DNA of 64,000 bases from Gordius sp. MW1. Its lineage: Eukaryota; Nematomorpha; Gordioida; Gordea; Gordiidae. A program made the translations under genes and the position numbers. The stretch is from positions 22,121,245-22,185,244 of the forward strand of contig OZ038528.1 of assembly GCA_964036665.1 (NCBI GenBank). Reading direction: 5' to 3'. The notes below the pieces were generated by a model, which worked only from the letters and a program-made list of their open reading frames with translations, did not search any database and had not been told where the DNA came from. Positions 47,037 to 58,400 of the stretch are shown in pieces. Numbering within the stretch: the stretch's first letter is position 1; each line of letters starts with the position of its first letter.

Positions 47037-48340
47037 TTCGTCGTAAGCCATTTTCAAATTTTATTATCCATTAATAAAGTATTTGCCTAATATTGTTTTA
47101 TTGTATTAAAATATTTGCAACTTTTTATGTTTGTTATTATTAATTATTATGCTAATATCTTTGGCGATTTTTGTCTAATTACTGTAAATTTACAAGCTAA
47201 AAGCATGGAAATTATATTTAAAAATAAATTAAAAAATTAAAATTCGCCTGCTTAAAATTTTTAATTCACAAAACTATATCCTTTATCCTTAACCCATAAA
47301 ACGTTAGCTTTTGCCATTAATAATAATATTATTTGCTATGCCCCTAAATCATTATTGCCCCCCTCTAATTCTAATGCTGGCTAGGGCCATAAATATACCT
47401 CTGGTATTTTAATTGAAGTATATTATAATGAATTCTTTTAATTGCTATTTTCCTTACTACTATATGTTTGTGTATATGTTTGTAAATGTATACTTATTAA
47501 ACACTTAAATTATCTCGTAACCATAATTAAAGTTTTGCAATTTTGTGTTTTTAATGAAGAAAAAATAAAATAATAAGCTCCATCTCCCTTTCTATCAAAC
47601 GAAATATTAAAAAGGAATTATCGATTAAAAATTCAGCTGTTACCTCCTTTCAATTGGTATTAAGTGATGAAAGTTGTGATATAAATCGCGAAAATAAAAT
47701 TGCACATCAAAGTTAATTTAGGATAAATAAATACTTATAATAACTCTTGGCATGTCTCAATAAAATGGTAAATTGGCGGTGATCGTTCACAGAGAACTTA
47801 ATAAGAAAAATTAAAATTTAAATCGAAATTTTTAGAATAATAATAAAATACTTCTGTTAAATAAAGTTGCATTTACATTAGGCCTTTAAAAAGTCTATAA
47901 ATTTCTTGGCCAAGGTTTTTAAGTTGTCGATTCCAATGAAATAAATGAAATTGATTATCTACCTTTTTAAAAAACTGCACGGGTGACCCGAGACCCGCCC
48001 CGTACCCGAATACCTTACGTCGAGTGACTAAGTAATATTTAATTTAGTACAGGGTTAAACTAGGCAATAGGTAAAACTTTATAGTAATTAATAGATTGAG
48101 TCAAATCGGGCATGAACTTTAGCTAGCAATTAATTTGAGTGCAATGGTTTAAAGACAAAAAAAACTAAGTCTTTTATATAGCAAAAATTTTGTTATTCCT
48201 TTCAATAGCTTAAACACTGGCGTTTACTGTTTTTTTTAATTGCTATTTTTTTAAATTTTTATTTAAATTAGTACAGGGTTAAACTAGGTAATAGGTTAAA
48301 CTTTATAGCTATAGATTGAGTCAAGTCGGACATGAACTTT
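47037..48340. other. Intergenic DNA with one MITE remnant
   Basis: No exon recognised. About 47335-47395 is the right half of a CATGGGCGTAGCCAG MITE (AATCATTATTGCCCCCCTCT, then GCTGGCTAGGGCCAT). A direct repeat of about 75 bp (AGTACAGGGTTAAACTAGG...ATAGATTGAGTCAA) occurs at about 48047 and 48271. Confidence 0.45.
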
Positions 48341-49592
48341 AGCTTTTGCCAATAATATTTGCTATGCAATTTATGGCCCTCAGGAAAAGGGGGCTTTGTT
48401 ATGCAATTATGACGATTCCAACATAAATTGCATAGCAAATATGCTTTGTTTATACGAAGTATAAAAGAGTAATCGATGTGTATGAGAATTTTTTATATTA
48501 ACGTTTGTCGTTATTGTAGGTGTGGTATTGAATCGTAATAAATAATAATATTAATTGTTATGCAATTTATGGGCTCGCTTTTCGTTTGTCTTAAGCGAGT
48601 GTCCTGTCTACCTTATAATGTTTGCATAACTGCCGTGGAAACTTATAAGAGTTTTTAATGTGTGGACTTGTGCTTCTGTAAATGACTATTATTTTGCTTT
48701 CGCAAATACACTATGACCGCTGGTTGGCTTTAAATTTTTGACCTCGCCCCAGCCCAAATTCCATTATTGTTTATGGACTCGCTTTATACATAAATTCTGT
48801 TTGCAACTTGTCTATATTGTTGCTATATATCGGATGTTTGCGAAAATGCTTAAATAATTCCGGCCAAATTAATGATGACCGTTGTTTACTTTTACCTTAT
48901 CTGACGCCGGCCAAACCCTAAAATTATTATTAATTTGGTTAATTGCTATTTTAATTGTGTATTTGCTGCTTTGTGAATTATTGTTTCTTTTTGTTATTAA
49001 CCTAAATTTTGCATTGATTATATATTGTTCTTGTTAATAAGGTTAAAAATATAGGCTATTTGGCAGTCTGCTCGCTACTGATAAATGGAAAAATGACCAC
49101 TGGCCAAAGTGGGATTCAAATTTTTTTTCGCTTTTTAGTATTTGGCCTTTATGTATTTAGACACTTTTTGACCTGCTGACTACTGACCAATAAAAAAAAT
49201 GACCACTGGGTACAGTGTATATCAAATATTTTTTTTTATATTATAAATATAGGCTATTTGACAGTCTGCTAGCTACTGACCAATAAAAAAATGACCACTG
49301 GCCAAAGAGTGTTTGCAAAATTTTTTTCTTTATTTGGCCTTTTGTATTTAGACATTTTTTGACCTGCTGACTGCTGACCGCCCTTTTATAATTTATTTCC
49401 CACATCTCACCGCCGCCCATAAATTGCATAGCAAATATGCTACGTTTATACGGTGTATAGATGAGTTTCATAAGAATAATACCCCAAAATAGGCAAATGT
49501 ACCAAAATGAAAAAACAAACTCCAAGTCGGACCCTCGCCCCTTCCCTCCTGCCCCCCCCCCCGACTCCCACCAGGGGCGAAGCCCCTAGTTT
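48341..49592 (+). mobile_element. Helitron-like units with a hairpin-CTAG end
   Basis: Contains the block TTGCTATGCAATTTATGG in both orientations (48345, 48421, 48550, 49423), two to four diverged minisatellite units (49050-49380) and a C-rich tract. It ends in the hairpin GGGGCGAAGCCCC followed by CTAG and TTT (49576-49592), the kind of 3' end Helitrons carry. The order matches the reverse complement of 57385-57530. Confidence 0.6.
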
Positions 49593-49740
49593 CTATACAA
49601 TTTTCGATTTAAATGAATTATCGATACTATTCCTTACGGTTAAAATTTTACGGCATCGAGTTCTACTAATTTAAGCCACATTTTAACAGTATGACAAATA
49701 TAATAATTGCCAAAGCTGTGATCCTGATTTAGGTTTAATT

Positions 49741-49881
49741 CATGGACTTGGCTAGGATTTTAGTTAAGTGGGATGACAAAATTTTCGGTAATGAAAGGAC
49801 CAAAAGAGAATATTTCAAAAATTCCATAATCTTGTTATAAGGGAATTTTTGAGATTTAAGGTGCTCCCTGGCTACCCATAT
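49741..49881. mobile_element. Diverged CATGGGCGTAGCCAG-family MITE
   Basis: Left end CATGGACTTGGCTAGGATTT; right end CCTGGCTACCCATATG. The flanks do not match. Confidence 0.45.
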
Positions 49882-50048
49882 GAATACACATATTACTTAA
49901 TTTATAACACATTTGTTAGAAAGAGTTTGTAAGGTGTACGGTAAAAACTATAATTTACTATTCTAATTGTTATTAAAAAGAATAGTAAATAATTTTCATT
50001 AATAATAATTAGTATTAATACATTTTTGTAACAAAGTTAAATTTAGGT

Positions 50049-50099
50049 GCCTTTGCCGTAGTGGTATAATGCCCGCCATTCAAATCCCGCTTAAGGCGA
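50049..50099 (+). other. tRNA-like sequence lacking an anticodon arm
   Basis: GCCTTTGCCGTAGTGGTATA begins like a tRNA acceptor stem and A box (TAGTGGTATAATG); it ends with CATTCAAATCCCGC and TTAAGGCG. GCCTT pairs with AAGGC. At about 51 nt there is no room for an anticodon arm, so it is probably a deleted tRNA pseudogene or a SINE head rather than a working tRNA. Confidence 0.35.
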
Positions 50100-50230
50100 T
50101 TTTTTTAATTTAAAAAATATATAATAGATAGTCAACATTAACACTGCTGAGTAGCCGAGAGTTATCCATCATACAATCTCTAAAAAACTGACCACAAGTG
50201 TGAAATAGATTTAGAGAACACACAAATATG

Positions 50231-50377
50231 CTGGGCGTAGCTAGGGGGTGGGGAGGGGCGGCTCCCTCCTTAATTCAAAAATTATTTAAAAATTGATAAA
50301 ATTATAGCTAAAATTTTTATTTTGCCCCTCTCTAAATCATTATTGCCCCTTCTAATTCTAACCCTCGCTAAGCCCAT
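50231..50377. mobile_element. MITE, CATGGGCGTAGCCAG family
   Basis: Ends CTGGGCGTAGCTAGGGGG and CCTCGCTAAGCCCATG. Flanks CACAAATATG and CAAATTGT are related but not identical. Confidence 0.65.
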
Positions 50378-51990
50378 GCAAATTGTGTCATAATGCCTAG
50401 CTGTAAATGGATCTCAAAATATAATTATGATTTTTAAATTAAAGTGATTTGCACCCATTGCAAACAACAACATAAAAAGTACCTAAAATTCGCTTTTATT
50501 CATGAGACTTTAGGCATTTTGACTTATAAGTCTGTGCTTTTTCTTTAAAAAACCATCAACTCTATATATATCCTATTAAAAACATATTTTCTTATAATCT
50601 CCTTGTTTTTTAAAAGTCAAGTTATTTGATGGCAGTACTGTGGTTTGTATAATTTTTTTTCTTAAAATTGCCTTTTTCCTAAATGAAAGTCATCAGTATT
50701 TAAGAGCAAATTAAGTTATAATAAAATTACGCAATCTTTTCTTATAGAAGCTAAATAAACTTTAATTTTAACAGGGTATTACATATTTTACTAATTGATG
50801 AAACCCGATTTTAATTTAAAAAATGTTGAAAAACGTATTACAGATATTTAGTATCTAGCTTCTATTATTTTCTAGCTTAACCTAACTTCTAATATTTTGA
50901 TTTGTAAAGATCTTCATTGGGTAAAGCGAATAAATTTAAATTTCTAAATATTATTTTAGTTTGTAGTATCTCCGCTCAAAAAAGTAATAATTTAAATTAA
51001 ATAACAAGGTTCGATTTAATTTTAATACATTCTTAAATCTGCTAACTCAAAAAAGTTTTTCAAAATAAATTTTTTTATTTAACACACTTATATATTTTTC
51101 TTTCCCCATTTTGTAAAGTCGCAATAAAAAAAAACAAGAATTCATTATTTAGGCTTTTATGCAAAATTTGTTCGTTTTATTAAAAATTATAATAATTTAT
51201 TTATATTTAATGAAATCTAATTTGCTTAATCTAGGCTTTTGAAATAACTTTTGAACTTTACAGAAACCCTAAAATTCTACTATTTTTATTTATCAAAAGG
51301 AAACTTAATAAACTCAATTTAATTTGTTAAAAGTTTAGGCCGACCTTGCATAATATAAGAGATTTGTTATTAAAGTTACGCTTTCCTTCCTAAAAGCTGT
51401 TTAAAACATATAAATTTTATATGACTGTCATATTTAGGAAATTGTGGATTGGAGATTTAAACTACAAGCATGAAATGTAAAAAAATATTTACGGTTCTGT
51501 GGTACGTTTTTTTTTACTATAAGTCTTGACATACAATTAAAATTGTAAAGGTTTTAAAGAATCAACTGTTAAAATTAAGATGCATTTAAAGTCATTATCT
51601 ACCATATATAAAGGTTGATATAGTTTTAATCTATATGCAAAATGTGGATATTTATAAACAGCACAACTTAATCTTCCTTACATAATTACAACTTGGAATC
51701 TCTCTTACCCCAGCTTATATCATTTAAAGTAAAACATCTATCTTATAGTATACATTTATTTTGAGAAAAAAAAACATTTATCGTTACCAAACTCTCTTCT
51801 TCTCACTGTTCCACTAAATTATTATCAAGGTCAATCCACCTTTCACTCACGCACCTACCTGCTGTAGTACACAGAGAGACAGGAGAGGTGTGTTTAAAAA
51901 GTGTGGTCCTTTGTGCATAGACATCCCTTGCCCTCCTAAGCTCTGAGAGAATACCAGAATCGACCTTTATCTTTCGGGGAGAGGGTAGTA
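50378..51990. other. Intergenic DNA upstream of the ABCG gene
   Basis: AT-rich, without exons or known repeats. A GC-richer patch at 51780-51990 (GAGAGACAGGAGAGG, CTTTCGGGGAGAGGG) precedes the TATA word at 52003 and may be promoter-proximal. Confidence 0.35.
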
Positions 51991-52002
51991 GAGATTGAGA
52001 GT

Positions 52003-52010
52003 TATAAAAG
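52003..52010 (+). promoter_or_regulatory. Candidate TATA box of the ABCG gene
   Basis: TATAAAAG, about 440 bp before the start codon, downstream of a purine-rich patch and upstream of a GTGTGTGTTGTGTGTGT microsatellite (52085-52103). Position and match are reasonable; no transcript evidence. Confidence 0.4.
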
Positions 52011-52445
52011 TTCTTTGCTAAACTGAACTGGCAAATTTGATATATATATTAGATGCGCTTGCTCAAGCTAATTTATATGTCTAGCGTGTGTGTTGTGTGT
52101 GTTTACCTAGTAATTATCATTGTCCTCAATGATATGATTATGACACAGTGTCGGACACGCGATGAGACTAGAAAGTTGCTGCATGCATTTTTTCACAACT
52201 AATTGCATTCCCTTACCCCACTCCTTTAGTATTTCCTCTCCCCGACTCAAATTTCCACGCATATGGCATAAATGTTCGCCGAATAGTATATTAAAGTGCA
52301 GACAATTTCGAATATAACGTTAAACAAAATAATATTTTGAAGTTAATACATACTTAAGCTATATTTATATTATCAACCCCATCCAATAGAAGCCCGTTTA
52401 CATTGCCATTTCTATCATGCCCTTATATCGCAATTATTCCATAAT

Positions 52446-55400
52446 ATGCTGCGGAGGAGTTTAAGCGAACCCTACAACATAGTTCTGGCCAAGTATGGGG
52501 GTGAAGAAAATTTCCCACCTCCCCCGCCAACCCTGCCCCTCGGTGAAAATTCATTAGGGCCACCATCGGCTAAATTTTGGGACGAATTAAAGGTTGGGGC
52601 ATGGGAATCACCATTCGATACCCCAAGATTATGCCTTTCGACCGATCGCGGTACTACGCGTTTTAAAACGCATAGGCGTGTATACGTGCCCCATAGTTCG
52701 GAAGATCGAGACAGCAAAACTCTGGGGCGCGGCAACTCTGGAGATAATTATGAACGACGACTTTACTTGTTAGAACCGCGGAAAAATGGGCACACTTTTG
52801 TCAATAGTCAGGGCCCAAATTCACACGGTCCGCAGCAGGTTTCTAATCAAGGATTGACTATAGATAATCTTAAAAGTTCCAGGGCCCGTGGCAAAGGAAA
52901 AGATCGCTGGTTGAAACGGGTTAAGAAAAAGCTTGCAGCTTTAAGTGATAATTTAGGCGACACCTCACCTAATAATATGCGTTTCTCTGATATTAATAAT
53001 AATAATAATGCGAAATCGACACCAACGCGAAACCCTTTAAAAATGTCGTTTTCATTCCTCAAAAATTCTGGGTGCCGCGGTCCTTTCCTAGTAGATGACC
53101 GTGGTTATGCCTGTAAACTCAAACGCTTCCAAAGGCCCTCTGTGCCTAGCAATCATCTTGAAGACAATGATAAACATATTGGGGATCCCGTTTACGACGT
53201 TGTAATGCATTGTTCATCGCAAAATACGGTTAAAAAGCTCAAATCTATGGAACCGATATATGAATTGAATGAAATTACAACTACCACTACTAACACTTCT
53301 AATAGCGAAAAAAGTCCTAGCAGCACAACAGGACACGGTGGTTCTACATTGTCAACCAAGAGTGAGGGAATAAGTTTAGCTAGTTGCTCCGGCAAATTTA
53401 ACCTCGGTATCCATAGGCTTGTGGTTGAAAGGGGGAGTTCATCTAAAGCCTATTTAAACCATCCCGTACTTTTAGGACGTCTTAATTCATCTTGGGATAA
53501 TCCATTGGGACATTCCTTGAAACGCGACAATCATAGGACGCTTTTGGATAACATTTCTTTGGAGGTTAACGAAGGCGAAATGTTCGTTTTGTTGGGAAAC
53601 AAAGGTAATAATCTCCTCCTAAGTGGTTTTTGAAATGTTTAGTTACTTAAATTTGCGATAAAGATGTATGAATGAAATATCACATGAAAGTAGGATTATT
53701 CATTTATAAACGACATCAGGACGGGCTTTTTTTGGAATATTACATAGAATTGAAGTGCACATTAATGCAAGTTTCCATCATTTTTAGTCAAATCTTAATG
53801 TTCACTCTTAAATGTTTAGGCTTGTATGAATTTGGGTATGTGAAGTCGATTTTATTTGTACATCCTACAATCAATGAAGCCTACAATTTTTTGCTAATCT
53901 ATACTGCTGTCTCTTACAATTAATTAAGCCCGTAGTACCCTTTAGCACAAGATAGAAAGCCCAGATTTTATTAAAGCTCAACAAAAGTAGATTTGTAAAG
54001 TCTTATAGAATTTATAAATCCATCCATCGCGCATTTACCTCAAAATTAAAGTCCTCGGGTTAAAACTAAAAAACTAGAGGCTATGTATGTGTAAAAACAA
54101 ATTACTTTGTACAACTCTGACATGGATTCAAAAAGAGGGGCTAAATAACTTATTTGGGTAAGGATTTTGCTAACATATTTTTCCGCTTGGTTTTGTCAAA
54201 AGGAGAAGGGGGATTTGTGGGGACATTGATATTCGCGTAGGGTCGGATTCCGTGTTGAAAATTTACAATAATTTTTTTGATCGGATTTAAGTTGAAATTA
54301 AAATCAATTTTTGGGTTGTGTATATGGGATAGATTAAATTGAGTTTGCAATAAGCGTGTTTAAAACTGCTACTTTGTTTCAATTTGTTATGTAGTTAAAA
54401 AGAAGGTGAATAAAATAATGAATAATCAATAAAAGTTGAATATAACAAAATTTTCCATGCTTTTAGAAAGCGGAAAAACGCTGTTACTCGATGTCATTAT
54501 GGACCGATCTCGAACCAAAGGAATGCAGATTTTTGGCAAATTTCATCTAAACAACATAATCATAGACCATACGCTATTGAAACATTCCGCATGTTACATC
54601 AAAAAAGACGAAGATCTTTTACCATTTCTTACAACCTATGAAATGTTGCTTTATTTTGCATCGCTCAATCATTACGCTGCACACAAATCCAAACAACTTC
54701 TCCATAAAATAGTATAAAAATCTCCAACGAATAGTTTATTTTGAATTATGGCTCATTTATTAATTATAACGGAATTTTACTGTTCAAACGATTTATATCT
54801 CAATCTATTCAATTCATAAAAAATACAAGCATTAAATAAATTAATTAAGATAACTTAGAGAATAAAATTGCGATAAATTTGGTAATATTTCTTTTTTAGA
54901 GACATAAGCTGATTTCATATGCAATATTAAATATCATGGACGTAGCCAGATTTTGGATTAGGGGGGGTGGGGGCAAAACGTTTAAAAGTTCAATTAGGGA
55001 GGGGCAAAACATAAATTTTTTTAATTTTTAAGGGTTTTTGCTTTGAAAACCGCCCCCCCCCTGGCTACGCCCATGTTAAATATCATGTAATTTATAACTA
55101 TATTCAAGACGCTATCAGAGATTTTTGAGATTTGAATATCATAAACCAAAATTATATCGTCTCATAATAATAACAATTCCCATAAAAATTTTATAAGCCT
55201 GAATTCAAACTTCAAGTTTAATGGGCATAATCTGTCTTTATAATAGGTAGAATCTATTATGGATGAATTAAAGCTACGTACCTATAGAAACACCTTTATC
55301 AAACATCTGACAATCAACGAAACGATCCTTATTAAAATCGCATGCCAAATAATGTTGGAAAAAGGTTATATTCATTATTTCCATTTCTAAAATTTAAGAT

Positions 55401-58400
55401 ACTTTGTTATATTTAATGATTACGAGAGTACTTTTTTTATTTTTTTTTATTTAGACACCATATTATTCGATGAACCGGATCAAGGATTGGAACATCACGT
55501 CCAAAACTTTATCCTAGAATATTTCCGTAAATTATCTTCTCGAGGGAAAATTATTATTTGCTCAATGTACAACATATCCTTCGGTGCTTATCTAGCCTTC
55601 AATAAAGGTGCTCTTTTTGAATGTTGCAAAATCATATTTAAATAAAGTTTTTAAATCTCGTATGAATAACCAAGAGTTCAATAAATTTTTAAATATGTAA
55701 TTTAATAAAAATAGAAATTTTAAGTCACACCGCGATGCTTCCTAATTAAATTAATCATTACACAATTTTTAAAACAGTTGCCTAAAAATGATCAAATTTT
55801 TGCTCAGATTGCAATGATTGGTATACTTTTCAAATAGCTGCCATATTAACAAACGGATGCATGGTATATTACGGACTCGCTAAAGAAATAGTTCCATATT
55901 TTGAATCCGTAGGCTTTCGAAATCCTTATTATGCCAACCCCTGTGAATATTACGGTAAATTTATTACAAGTTTCCACTATTAAATTATAATTTTTAGGCA
56001 CATATTAATTATATTTTAATTTTTGCATTGTTTTTCATTATATATCTTTTTCTATTAAATTAAAAGGCACATTTAAAAGTTTAATCTCATTTTTAGGCCT
56101 TATGCATTTAAATTGCTACATTTAAATCGATCTGTGATGTTATTTGGTTTTCGAGTTTATATTATTTTTAATAGAAACTTGATTCTTAAATACAAGAATT
56201 TTTTGACATAATGCTATATTCCTTTATTTGCAGTTGATTTGTCAACGGTTGACCAATATTCGATCAAATCCTTTCAAAAATCCATAAAGCGAGTAAAAAT
56301 GTTACAAGAATTATGTACAGCCAAATCCCTATCAAACATTCCTAGCACCGTGTTAACCGAGCTTAGTGAAGATGTTTGTGGGGTTCAATCCATAGATGTA
56401 CCCCCAAATATTTCTTGGTGGATTCGAACCCTAAACATGATTTAGTAACTCTTCCGGCAATATTGTTCGTTTTTAGTTAAAATTAATATTTTTGAAATTT
56501 CGATAAAATATGCACATAGTAGTGTTAAAAAAACGGCTGGGGTTTGTTTAGTCGACTGGTTTTTTGGTCTATTTCTTTTAGTCTCATAAACAGACTTAAG
56601 ATTTTTTGGTCAAACATTTGGCCTGTTTATATTTAGTAGTGTTGTAAAACGGCTGGGTTTCGTTTGGTCTACCATTGGTTTATTTAAGACTAGTGGTCGA
56701 CTCCAGTCTGTTTTTCAGATTCGACTAAGCCTAGTGGTCGACTAAGAAAAACGAACCAAAAAATCTTTGGTCTGTTTATCTTCCATCGACTAAAAGCAAA
56801 GATCGACCAAACAAAACCCAGCCGTTTTTACCACACTAGCACATAGTATCTACGATTTCCAATTACATATAAATTATTAAATTTGTATTTATTTATTTAT
56901 AGCCTTATTCACTCACCACGGCAACGCATGTCCAAACTCAAATCTTATATCGGAGAAGTTTTTTTCTTCATATTCCTGTCGGTTTTAATCGGAGGGGTAA
57001 GTCATTAAAATTTAAAATATATGTGTTGTTGCCATTTTTTATTAATAGCGCTTTCCACCAACAAAAATCGTTAACAAATTTTAGGGTCACTAAGTTTGCA
57101 ACTAACAGTTATAAAATTTGATGGGGTTATATTTGAAAGCAAGCATGTGCGTTGCCAGGGGGTGGCAGGGAGGGGCGGCTGCCGTCTGTTTCTAAATTTA
57201 AAAATTCTTTAAAATTGAATGTAATTATGGCTAAATTTTCAAAAATTATTATTTTGCCCCTCCCTAAATAATTATTGCCCCCCCCCCCTCTCTGAATATA
57301 ATCCTGGCTACGCCCATGTATGAAAGCCTTGTTAATGTCTTATTGCTAATTGCAAATTTAATTTTAAGAAAATAGGAGAAAATCGGTAGTAAATTATTAA
57401 ACTCGGGCCTTCGGCCCTCGTGGGAAGGGGGAGAAGGGAAGGGGAGTAGGGGAAGGGAAGAGGGGAAGGGGAACTCTTCTATACTCCGTATAAACGTAGC
57501 ATATTTGCTATGCAATTTATGGGCGAGAAAGGTGGGAAGGGGCGAGAATGCCTATAGGGGGTATTAGATGCAAAATAATTAGTTAATTAGTTATAGGCCT
57601 TTGTAGGGGAGGACATAGGGTAATTATCAATGTTAACCAATTCAAAAACGAAAAAAAATTTCGATTTATTTGGCCAATGGTCATTTTTTTATTGGTCAGT
57701 AGCCAGCGGACGGTCAAAAATTCATATTATCATTAGTATTAACATAAACAAATATTAATTTAATTTAAAATATGGGCGAGAAAGGTGGGAAGGGGCGAGA
57801 ATGCCTATAGGGGGGTATTAAATGCCTAATGATTAATTAATTATTTATACAAATTTTCCATTATAGGCAAAATGTAATATAGGCAAAATGTAATATAGGC
57901 AAGGGTTAGGGTTAGATTTAGTGTTTGCTTCTAGTTGCGTATTACATTAGTTTTTATGGCCTTTAGTGATTATGGGTCTAACAAACATTATATTATAAAA
58001 CCGCTTCTGTACAGTGGACGACTGACCTGTTAGGCGACAACCAATTAGATTACCCGATTCTTAAACACGTGACTGACACATATTAGACTCTAAATCATAA
58101 TAAAAATTAAAACAAAAATATAGTATAAATTAAATATAATACAAAAGATTAAATACAATATACTATATATTACATTATACAATAAATATAATACAATAGA
58201 TTTAATATAATATAATACATTAAATTAATATATTAAAATACAAAACAATAAATATAAATATAAGTTATATAATTAATATAATGCAATAAATATAAAATGA
58301 TACAATAAATACAAGAAATATTTTATAATGCATTAAATGTAATATAATACAAGATAATATATTTAATAATATAATTTATATAATATAATAAGATATATAT

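Noticed and set aside
53672..53923. 83-codon frame in ABCG intron 1
   Set aside because: Low-complexity hydrophobic peptide inside an intron whose splice join restores Walker A exactly.
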